DNA of 64,000 nt from Seohaeicola sp024304985 (GTDB lineage: Bacteria; Pseudomonadota; Alphaproteobacteria; Rhodobacterales; Rhodobacteraceae): NCBI RefSeq assembly GCF_028802875.1, contig NZ_JARAMP010000010.1, positions 1 to 64,000 of the forward strand. The letters run 5' to 3'. Both the position numbers and the translations under genes were made by a program. Of this stretch, positions 33,978 through 41,638 are shown one piece after another (position 1 is the stretch's first letter; the number at the start of each line of letters is the position of its first letter). Below the pieces are notes generated by a model. The model saw only the letters and a program-made list of their open reading frames with translations, did no database searches and was not told where the DNA came from.

Positions 33978-34705
33978 CCGATCAGCCAAGCGCCCCGCCT
34001 CCACGCGACGCGTTGATCGTGGCGCATGGCGCGCCCGCCGATCCCGCCCCGCAGGAGGAGGTGCTGCAAGCGCTTGCCGCCGCCACGGCCCCGCATCTGC
34101 CCGCAGGCTGGCGCGTCCGTGGCGCGACGCTTGCCGCGGACGGCGCGCTTGAAGCCGCTCTCCACGGCCTGACCGATCCGCTGATCTATCCGTTTTTCAT
34201 GGCCGAAGGTTTCTTCACCGGCACCCTGCTGCCGCGCCGCCTGACAGAGGCTGGCGCGACGAACGCCCGGCAAACCGCCCCCTTCGGCGTGGACCCGGCC
34301 CTGCCCGATCTGATGGCCCGCGTAGCCCTCGCCGCGGCTGAGGGCAGACCCGAAGACACCAAGCTGCTGGTCGCCGCCCATGGCAGCAAAGTCTCGCGCA
34401 CCTCGGCTGACAGCACCCATGCCATGGTCGCGGCCCTGGGCCCCTTGACCGGCTTCAACCGCATCTTGGCGGGATTTGTCGAGGAAGCGCCCTTTCTGGC
34501 CGATCAGGCCCGCGCTCTGGGCGCAGGCATTTGCCTGCCCTTCTTCGCATTGGAAGCAGGCCATGTCGTCGGCGACATCCCCGAAGCGCTGGAAGAGGCA
34601 GGCTTCCAAGGACCGATCCTGCCGCCCATCGGCCAGCACCCCGAGGTGCCCGCCCTGATTGCGGCGGCCCTGATGCGTGCGGCGGCGGATCATCCCGCCG
34701 CCTGA
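33974..34705 (+). CDS. CbiX/SirB-like sirohydrochlorin chelatase family protein
   Basis: This 243-residue protein has two CbiX-like halves, marked by LIVAHGAPADP and LVAAHGSKVSRTS, each starting with an AHG motif. It also has PFFMAEGFF and LPFFALEAGHVVGDIPEAL. CbiX/SirB enzymes insert Co or Fe into sirohydrochlorin for cobalamin or siroheme. No other tetrapyrrole genes are nearby, so a different metal-related role is possible. ATG overlaps mrpG by 4 bases, so it is co-transcribed with the antiporter. It ends 8 bases from the convergent matB. Confidence 0.8.
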   Translation: MTDQPSAPPPRDALIVAHGAPADPAPQEEVLQALAAATAPHLPAGWRVRGATLAADGALEAALHGLTDPLIYPFFMAEGFFTGTLLPRRLTEAGATNARQTAPFGVDPALPDLMARVALAAAEGRPEDTKLLVAAHGSKVSRTSADSTHAMVAALGPLTGFNRILAGFVEEAPFLADQARALGAGICLPFFALEAGHVVGDIPEALEEAGFQGPILPPIGQHPEVPALIAAALMRAAADHPAA

Positions 34706-34712
34706 TCCTGCT

Positions 34713-36224
34713 CTACTTGAACAAATCGCCGAACTGATTGCGCAATTCGTTCTTCTGAACCTTGCCCATCGTGTTGCGCGGCAGTGCCGCCACGATCTTC
34801 AACGCTTTCGGCTGTTTGAAACGCGCCAGCGACCCGCGCAACACCTGATCAATCGCCTGCAAATCCGGCGACTGCCCCGGCTCGGCCACGATCACGCCCA
34901 GCACTGCCTCGCCGAAATCGGGATGCGGCACGCCCACCACTGCGCTTTCCAGCACACCGGGTTGTTCGTCAAGGATCAGCTCCACTTCCTTGGGATAGAC
35001 GTTGAAGCCGCCCGTGATGATCAGATCCTTCTGCCGCCCCACGATGGACAGATAGCCATCCGGATCGAACTGCCCTAGATCGCCGGTGATGAAAAACCCG
35101 GTATCGCGCAGCTCTTCCCGCGTCTTTTCCGGCATCTGCCAATAGCCCTTGAAGACATTCGGCCCCCGCACCTCGATCATGCCGACCTCGCCCTGCGGCA
35201 GAACCTCGCCCGTCGTGGGATCGGTCACCACCACCTCGACCCCCGGCAGGGGCAGGCCCACAGTGCCCGCGCGCCGGTCGCCCTCGTAGGGGTTCGAGGT
35301 ATTCATATTGGTTTCCGTCATCCCATAACGCTCAAGAATGCGGTGGCCTGTGCGGTCCTCGAACTGCACATGGGTTTCCGCCAGCAGCGGGGCCGAGCCT
35401 GACACGAACAGCCGCATATGCGCGGTCAGATCAGCGGTGAAACGTGCATCATCCAGCAGACGGGTATAGAAGGTCGGGACCCCCATCATCGTGGTTGCAC
35501 GCGGCATCAGGCGGATCATCTCGTCCATGTTCAGGCCGGGCAGAAAGATCATCGCCCCACCCGCCATCAGCGACACATTAGTTGCCACGAACAACCCATG
35601 CGTATGGAAAATCGGCAGCGCATGCAGCAGCACATCTGCATCCGTAAACCGCCATTCCGCCGTCAGCACCTTGGCGTTGGACAACAGGTTGCCATGCGTC
35701 AGCATCGCCCCCTTGGACCGCCCCGTCGTGCCCGAGGTATACAGAAACGCCGCCAGATCATCCGCGCCGCGTTCCACGGGTGTGAAGTCTTCGGATTGCG
35801 TAGCTGCCAGATCGGCAAAGCTGCCCGACCCGTCCGCATTCACGACCATCAGCGCCGCGCCATGCGCCTGCGCCACAGGGGTCAGCGCCTCGGCCTTGCG
35901 GCCATCGGCCAGCAACAGCTTGGGCGTGGCATTGCCCACGAAATAGTCGATCTCGGCCGCCGTATAGGCCGTGTTCAGCGGCAGAAAGATCGCTCCTGCC
36001 GCCACCGCACCGCCATAGATGGCCAGCGCCATCGGCGATTTCTCGATCTGCACCGCAATCCGGTCGCCGGGCTGCACACCGCTGGCCACCAGAGCATGCG
36101 CCACACGGTGAACCATGCGCAAAAAGGCATCGCCGCTGATCTCGGTGCCGTCGGGCAGGATCAGAAAGGCACGGTCGCGCCCGGACTGCGGGGCAAAAAA
36201 GGCATCATACAGCAGGTTGGTCAT
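34713..36224 (-). CDS. matB: Malonyl-CoA synthetase
   Basis: This 503-residue acyl-adenylate-forming enzyme has AAFLYTSGTTGRSKGAMLTH, ILERYGMTETNMNTSNPYEG and the C-terminal lysine motif LPRNTMGKVQKNEL. These match MatB, which makes malonyl-CoA from malonate, ATP and CoA. It overlaps the malonyl-CoA decarboxylase gene by 4 bases. It is the last gene of the malonate operon. Confidence 0.92.
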   Translation of the reverse strand: MTNLLYDAFFAPQSGRDRAFLILPDGTEISGDAFLRMVHRVAHALVASGVQPGDRIAVQIEKSPMALAIYGGAVAAGAIFLPLNTAYTAAEIDYFVGNATPKLLLADGRKAEALTPVAQAHGAALMVVNADGSGSFADLAATQSEDFTPVERGADDLAAFLYTSGTTGRSKGAMLTHGNLLSNAKVLTAEWRFTDADVLLHALPIFHTHGLFVATNVSLMAGGAMIFLPGLNMDEMIRLMPRATTMMGVPTFYTRLLDDARFTADLTAHMRLFVSGSAPLLAETHVQFEDRTGHRILERYGMTETNMNTSNPYEGDRRAGTVGLPLPGVEVVVTDPTTGEVLPQGEVGMIEVRGPNVFKGYWQMPEKTREELRDTGFFITGDLGQFDPDGYLSIVGRQKDLIITGGFNVYPKEVELILDEQPGVLESAVVGVPHPDFGEAVLGVIVAEPGQSPDLQAIDQVLRGSLARFKQPKALKIVAALPRNTMGKVQKNELRNQFGDLFK

Positions 36225-37528
36225 GGGTCTTTCCGTCCTTTGTCCTTCCGGTCTTTCACAGCCGCCGCCAGAGCCTTGACCCCGCGCGTGGCGGCAATGG
36301 TCTGATGGGTGGCGAATGCTTCGTGGTTTTGTTCCACCCGCGCCGGATCGTAAAGATAATTCACCATCGCACCGCAGGATTGCTGCCGCCCCTTGGGCGA
36401 CAGATCTGCGGCCGCATGGATCTCGTGCACCTCGGCACCGTTGCCCAGATGGAACCGCGCCACCGGGTCCAGCGGCGCGCCGTCCTTGGCCTTGGCCTCC
36501 AGCAGGTAACGGGCGGCCAACCTGCGCAGCGCTTCCGCATCCAGCGTGGCCGGGTCTGCGGCCAGCATGTCGCGCGCGGCGTCATCCTGCGTCTCGATCC
36601 AGCGGGACAGGCCGGGAATGGGCGATAGCGTCACAAATGTCTTGAGCCCCGCCACCTCGCGCCCCAGCACATCCACCACCTGTTTGATCAGCGAATTGCC
36701 AAAGGAAATACCCCGCAACCCCGCCTGACAGTTTGAGATGGAGTAGAACACAGCCGTATCCACCTCTCCCGGCCCCAAGGGGCGGCGATCCTCGGCCAGC
36801 AGCGGGCCAATCGCACCGGGTATCCCCCGCGTCAGCGCCACCTCGACAAAGATCAGCGGATCATCCGGCATGGCCGGATGGAAAAACGCGAAACAGCGCC
36901 GGTCCGGCGGCTCCAGCCTGCGCCGCAGATCGTCCCAACTGTGGATCTCGTGCACGGCCTCATAGGCAATGATCTTTTCAAGGATATTCGCCGGGCTTTC
37001 CCATCCGATCCGCCGCAGCACCAGAAAACCCCGGTTGAACCACGAGGCGAACAGATGCCTGAAATCCAGATCCACACGGGCCAGATCCGGCGCGTCCTTG
37101 GCCGCTGCCATCAGATCAACCCGCATTGCCACCAGATCCGCCGTCCCGTCCGGCGCCTGATTGAGGCGCCGCAGCAGTTCCTGCCGGGGCGGCTCGGCCG
37201 CCTCCAGCAGTGCCGCCATATGCTTGGCATCCGGTGAATCCGCATAGGCCTGCGCCGCCGCGCTGACCGCCGCAGGATCAAGGTCCATCTCATCGGCCAG
37301 AAACCGGAAGAAGGCCACCTTCTCCTCGGGAGTGGCCGTGCGATAGCGCATCAGCACCTCGGCCGCGCGCTTCATGCCCGACACCTCGCCCTGCCCGGAC
37401 AGCAGCGCCCGGCACAGCGTGGGCAGCGGCTTGCCGCTGGCGGTCACATCGCCCGCTCGCCGCCGCTCGAACAGGGTGGTCAGCAGATCACCCAGCGCCC
37501 AGCCGCCCAGATCCCAACCGCGTGCCAT
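36221..37528 (-). CDS. matA: Malonyl-CoA decarboxylase
   Basis: This 435-residue protein shows the decarboxylase-family segments SWDDLRRRLEPPDRRCFAFF, FYSISNCQAGLRGISFGNSL and ARFHLGNGAEVHEIHAAADL. It converts malonyl-CoA to acetyl-CoA and CO2. With MatB it forms the malonate-to-acetyl-CoA route. Its ATG (37526-37528) overlaps the reconstructed matM stop by one base (TGATG), confirming tight coupling. Confidence 0.93.
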   Translation of the reverse strand: MARGWDLGGWALGDLLTTLFERRRAGDVTASGKPLPTLCRALLSGQGEVSGMKRAAEVLMRYRTATPEEKVAFFRFLADEMDLDPAAVSAAAQAYADSPDAKHMAALLEAAEPPRQELLRRLNQAPDGTADLVAMRVDLMAAAKDAPDLARVDLDFRHLFASWFNRGFLVLRRIGWESPANILEKIIAYEAVHEIHSWDDLRRRLEPPDRRCFAFFHPAMPDDPLIFVEVALTRGIPGAIGPLLAEDRRPLGPGEVDTAVFYSISNCQAGLRGISFGNSLIKQVVDVLGREVAGLKTFVTLSPIPGLSRWIETQDDAARDMLAADPATLDAEALRRLAARYLLEAKAKDGAPLDPVARFHLGNGAEVHEIHAAADLSPKGRQQSCGAMVNYLYDPARVEQNHEAFATHQTIAATRGVKALAAAVKDRKDKGRKDP

Positions 37529-38842
37529 CAGACCGGCCCCATCACCAGATCAGGCAGCCATGTCACGATCCCCGGAAAGAAGCACAGGATCACGATCGCC
37601 AGAACCATGCAGCCCACATAGGGCAGCGAGCCCACCAGAATTTTCTTGAGCGGAATATCCGGCGCGATGGAGTTGATCACATAGAGGTTCAACCCCCACG
37701 GGTGGCGATATCAAACCGATCTCCATGTTGATGGTCAGGATCACGGCAAACCAATAGGGGTCGAACTCGGCCGCAAGGATGATCGGCAACAGGATCGGAG
37801 CCGCCATCAGGATCACCGCCACGGGCGGCAGGAAGAAGCCGGCCACCAGCAGGAACACGTTGACGATCCCCATCAGCACCCAGCGGTTCACGTCCAGATC
37901 CGAGATCCACGCGGCAATCGACTGTGTGATATAGAGCGAGGACAGCATGTAGCTGAACACACCCGCCGCCCCGATGATGAACAGGATCATCACGGATTCC
38001 CGCGTGCTGTCGGACAGGATGGTCCACAGCGCCTTGGGCGACCACAGCCGGTAAATCACCATCGCGATCACCAGACACAACAGCGCGCCCACCGCCGCCG
38101 TTTCGGACGGCGTGGCGATGCCACCATACATGGCATAGAGCACGCCGAAGATGATGATGATGAAGGGGATCACGCGCGGCAGGATCTCCAGCTTCTGCTT
38201 CAGCGTATAGGTCCGCTGCGCCAGAACCTCGGCCGAACCATGCCGCCAGGTGTGATAGATCGACCACGCCATGAACAGGCCCACCAGCATCAGTCCCGGC
38301 ACGACGCCTGCCAGAAACAACCGCCCGATGGATGTCTCGGTCGCGATCCCGTAAACGATCATCGTCACCGACGGCGGGATCAGGATACCCAGCGTGCCGC
38401 CTGCCGCGATGGACCCTGCGGCCACCTCATCGGGATAGCCGCGCTTGCGCATCTCGGGGATGCCCATCTTGCCGATGGCGGCACAGGTCGCGGGACTTGA
38501 CCCGGACATGGCCGAAAACAGCGCGCAAGCCCCAAGGTTCGACATCACCAGACCGCCCGGCACGCGGGTCAGCCAGCGCTCCAGCGCCTCATACAGATCG
38601 GCCCCCGCCCGTGTCGATGAAATCGCCGCCCCCATGATGATGAACATCGGAATGGACAACAGCGCGAATGAGTTGAGCTTGCCGAAGAAAATCTCGGGCA
38701 TCAGTTCCAGCGACCGCATGCCGTCAAAGACCAGCAGGAACCCGGCGGAAACGATCAGCAGCCCCGAGGCGACGGACACGCCCGAAAACAGCACCACAAT
38801 GGTCATCAATGCGACCAGAAGGCCAAGCGAAAGCGGATCCAT
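37528..38842 (-). CDS. matM: TRAP large permease of the malonate operon, apparent frameshift
   Basis: DctM-type 12-helix permease. As read, the frame stays homologous to MEIGLISPPVGV and then shifts, stopping at 37550 after 430 residues. Removing one G from the run of five (plus-strand C's 37693-37697) restores LNLYVINSIAPDIPLKKILV and a normal hydrophobic C-terminus ending LPDLVMGPV, with stop at 37528-37530 overlapping the matA start. The restored protein is 437 residues. The damage could be a real mutation or a sequencing or assembly error in the homopolymer. Confidence 0.9.
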
Positions 38843-39390
38843 CAGTTATCCTCCAGACCAAAGGGGCGATCCACGCCCAGCACCAGCGCCACGAAATCGG
38901 CAGCCAGTTGCAGCAGATACAGGCCAAAGCCCAGCGGCAGCGCCAGATAGGGAATCCACAGCTTGGGTGCCCAGACGGTTTCCGACCGCCAGCCCCGCTC
39001 CCATGCGAAATGCCAGTTCTCATAGGAATAGAACAGGATCACGCTGACCACGGCCATGGTCATCAGCAACACCACCCCCGCCAGGATCTTGCGCGCGCGG
39101 CCCTTCACCAAAATCGGGATCAGGTCCACGTTCACATGGCCGCGCAGGCTCTGCACATAAGGCAGTCCCAGAAGCGTGGCACCGATCATCAGGTAGATCA
39201 CCGCCTCGGTCTGCCAGACGGTGGACTGCTGCATCACGAAGCGGACAAAGATCATCTGACAGGTGATCAGCACCGAGGCGAGGATCATCACCGCAGCGAT
39301 CCAGCCGCAAACTGTGGACAGGCCCTTGATCAGGCGTAGGACAAGGTAGCCGCCAGTGCTGGCGGCACGGGCAGAGGGCAGGGTTGCCAT
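38842..39390 (-). CDS. matQ: TRAP small permease of the malonate operon
   Basis: This 182-residue DctQ-like membrane protein has about four helices (VCGWIAAVMILASVLITCQM; VVLLMTMAVVSVILFYSYEN). It joins the large permease and the binding protein MatP. It overlaps matM by one base. Confidence 0.88.
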   Translation of the reverse strand: MATLPSARAASTGGYLVLRLIKGLSTVCGWIAAVMILASVLITCQMIFVRFVMQQSTVWQTEAVIYLMIGATLLGLPYVQSLRGHVNVDLIPILVKGRARKILAGVVLLMTMAVVSVILFYSYENWHFAWERGWRSETVWAPKLWIPYLALPLGFGLYLLQLAADFVALVLGVDRPFGLEDN

Positions 39391-39422
39391 GGGACAGGCT
39401 CCGATGCTTGGGGTTTCGCGGG

Positions 39423-39452
39423 GGGCCGGGCAATCGCAGGACTGCCCGGCCC
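39423..39452 (-). promoter_or_regulatory. GC-rich hairpin between matP and matQ
   Basis: A perfect 10-bp stem, GGGCCGGGCA / TGCCCGGCCC, with a 10-base loop and no T-run lies 3' of the binding-protein gene on the minus strand. Probably a mRNA-stabilising element favouring MatP. Confidence 0.6.
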
Positions 39453-39475
39453 GTCATGGTCTCAAAGCTGCCGGA

Positions 39476-40465
39476 TCACTCGACCGAAAGGGCCATGTCC
39501 AGCAACGCCTGACCGTTCGGCACGCTGTCAACGAAGGACTTGTAGGAGCTGGTTTTCGCCAGTTCCAGCCAGGCGTTGAAATCGTCCTGAGTCATCTCGG
39601 CAATCTCGACACCGGCCGCCTTGAACACCTCGACGGATGCCGCGTCCTCGGCCTTGGCTTCCTCCAGATACCAGGCTTCCGCCTTCTCGGCCGCCGCCAG
39701 CAGCGCTTCTTTCTGCGCGTCCTCAAGCCCGTCGAAGGTGGACTTGTTCATCAACACCGGCTGATACATGAACCACAGCGCGACATCGCCCGCCGGGGTA
39801 TAGCACTTGACCTGCTCCTGCAGACGGAACGAGGCAAAGGACGAGGACGAAGTGTTCACCGCCTGAAGAACACCGGTCTGCATCCCGTTATAGATCTCGG
39901 ACGACGCCATGGACGAGATCGAGGCCCCGGCCGCTGCCAGCATCTCTTCAAAGGATTTGCCCGCCGCGCGTGTGCTCAGCCCGTTCACATGCTCGGGCCG
40001 GGTGATGCACTCGCCGACGCTGGCAAAACCACCCGCCAGGTAACCATGGACCAGCACCATGATGTCATCTTCGGCCAGGATCTTCTCGATCTCTTCCATG
40101 AAGGGGCTCTCGTTCAGCCGCGCCGCATGGTCGTGGTTCTTCACCAGACCCGGCATCAGGGTCAGGTTGTATTCCGGGCGCTGCCCGCCCGAATAGGACA
40201 GCGGATAGACGATCATGTCGATCTGCCCGCGCGACAGCGGATTATACTGCTCACGCGCCTTCAGAAGCGACTCGGACGGAAAGATCTTGATGTCCAGATC
40301 GACGCCTGCGGCGGCGACGTCGGTGGCGATCATCTCGGCAACCTTGTGGCGCACATCGCCGGTCGACCACTGATGCGACAGACGCAATTCGGTGGCATTG
40401 GCCGCCGTCACGCCCATTCCGAAAACGGCAAGAGCCGCAGCAGCGGCGAAAGTTCTGATGGTCAT
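39476..40465 (-). CDS. matP: TRAP solute-binding protein of the malonate operon
   Basis: This 329-residue DctP-family periplasmic protein has a signal peptide (FAAAAALAVFGMGVTAANA). ATG at 40465 starts right at the signal; the longer frame has no support. It presumably binds malonate and delivers it to MatQM, since MatA and MatB are encoded downstream. A TRAP set in place of the MatC carrier is known from some rhizobia. Confidence 0.88.
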   Translation of the reverse strand: MTIRTFAAAAALAVFGMGVTAANATELRLSHQWSTGDVRHKVAEMIATDVAAAGVDLDIKIFPSESLLKAREQYNPLSRGQIDMIVYPLSYSGGQRPEYNLTLMPGLVKNHDHAARLNESPFMEEIEKILAEDDIMVLVHGYLAGGFASVGECITRPEHVNGLSTRAAGKSFEEMLAAAGASISSMASSEIYNGMQTGVLQAVNTSSSSFASFRLQEQVKCYTPAGDVALWFMYQPVLMNKSTFDGLEDAQKEALLAAAEKAEAWYLEEAKAEDAASVEVFKAAGVEIAEMTQDDFNAWLELAKTSSYKSFVDSVPNGQALLDMALSVE

Positions 40466-40549
40466 GGTATCCTCCCAGATGGATGCGCTGCGGGCTCCCT
40501 CCCGCAATCGTTCCGATCCTGCGCGGACGTGCATCCAATGTCAAACGTT

Positions 40550-40559
40550 TTGTATACAA
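40550..40559. promoter_or_regulatory. GntR-type operator TTGTATACAA
   Basis: A perfect 10-base palindrome lies between the divergent matP and matR genes. TTGTATACAA-like dyads are typical FadR/FCD-subfamily operators and resemble, from memory, the MatR operator reported in Rhizobium. MatR probably represses both directions until malonate or malonyl-CoA is present. Confidence 0.7.
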
Positions 40560-40603
40560 GAATTCGATTGCCCAATATCAGGCCGCGGGATACTGTGGCC
40601 CAC

Positions 40604-41293
40604 ATGAACACCCGTATGGCCGATAACGTGCGCGAAGCACTGGAGCAGATGATCGTGACCGGCGAATTCGCCGATGGCGAGCGGCTGGACGAGAACCGGC
40701 TGGCGGACCGTTTCCACGTCAGCCGCACCCCCTTGCGCGAGGCGTTCCAGATGCTTGCGGCGTCCGGTCTGGTCGAACTCCTGCCGCGGCGCGGGGCCTT
40801 TGTGCGCCACCCTGCCTTTCACGAGATGATCGAGATGTTCGAGGTCATGGCCGAGCTGGAGGCCGTCTGCGGCCGTCTGGCCGCGCGGCGGGTCACACCC
40901 GAAGTGCTGGCCCAGGTCCGCGCCACCGTGATCGCCTGCGAAGCGGCGGTGGAGGCGGGGGATACTGACGGCTACTACCGCGAGAACGAGCATTTCCACA
41001 TGCTGATCTATACCGCCTCAGGCAATGATTTTCTGGCCGGCGAGGCGCGGCGGCTGCACAAGCGGCTGCAACCCTTCCGGCGGATGCAGCTGCGGGTGCG
41101 GGGGCGGATGATCCAGTCGCTGACCGAGCATCGCCAGATCCTGACCGCGCTGGAGACGGGCGACAGCGCCGCCGCCGAGACGACCCTGCGCGACCACGTC
41201 GCGGTGCAGGGGGGCAAGTTCAACGACCTGATGGCCAGCTATAAGCAATCCAACCTGCGGGCCAACCCGCACCTTGTCGCCATGCGGGGGTAA
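40604..41293 (+). CDS. matR: GntR/FCD-family regulator of malonate genes
   Basis: This 229-residue protein has a GntR winged HTH (LDENRLADRFHVSRTPLREA, about residues 28-47) followed by an all-helical FCD effector domain with metal-ligand-like histidines (ENEHFHMLIYTASG; LTEHRQIL). ATG 40604 is favoured over the long upstream frame because it sits just after the operator; ATG 40616 is an alternative. It is divergent to matP and likely controls the mat operon. Confidence 0.87.
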   Translation: MNTRMADNVREALEQMIVTGEFADGERLDENRLADRFHVSRTPLREAFQMLAASGLVELLPRRGAFVRHPAFHEMIEMFEVMAELEAVCGRLAARRVTPEVLAQVRATVIACEAAVEAGDTDGYYRENEHFHMLIYTASGNDFLAGEARRLHKRLQPFRRMQLRVRGRMIQSLTEHRQILTALETGDSAAAETTLRDHVAVQGGKFNDLMASYKQSNLRANPHLVAMRG

Positions 41294-41300
41294 TCCGGGG

Positions 41301-41324
41301 ATGTCCCATCGTGGGACATTTTTT
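41301..41324 (+). terminator. Rho-independent terminator of matR
   Basis: An 8-bp stem ATGTCCCA / TGGGACAT with loop TCG is followed by TTTTTT (41319-41324), 8 bases after the matR stop. The stem arms match the palindrome at 21788-21804, which has no T-run. Confidence 0.7.
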
Positions 41325-41638
41325 CAGCCCAATGTTTTCAATGGGTTGCGTGACCGCGTTCAGGAAAAATTAACGATTTCGGGTGATCAGGGCGCACAGA
41401 TGCGCAACGCACCCGCCCCGGTTGGGCGCCGCCAGAAACAGGGCGGGCCGTGACGCCGCTTGTGTTGAATGCAGCATTCGGCCCATGGCACCCTTGCGCG
41501 CTTTGAACAGAAGCGAAATGACCAGCCCTTCGCGGCAGGGAAAGAGCCTGCCGGGTCTGCCGGATCTTCCGGGGGCAAAGCCGATGTCCCTGCCACTCCG
41601 GAGATGATCCGCCTGAAGGGTCGCGCTCTGAAACGCGC
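41325..41638. other. Intergenic stretch between matR and the autotransporter
   Basis: Between two convergent gene ends. Short frames on both strands lack codon bias, start signals or recognisable protein. I see nothing else in it. Confidence 0.6.

Noticed and set aside
34713..36224. Generic long-chain fatty acid CoA ligase
   Set aside because: The overlap with malonyl-CoA decarboxylase and the MatR/TRAP context make malonyl-CoA synthetase much more likely.
39356..40603. Long upstream extension of the GntR-type regulator
   Set aside because: It is antisense to matP and matQ and crosses the operator.
41383..41607. Short open frames between matR and the autotransporter
   Set aside because: Overlapping frames on both strands with no start signal or recognisable protein.
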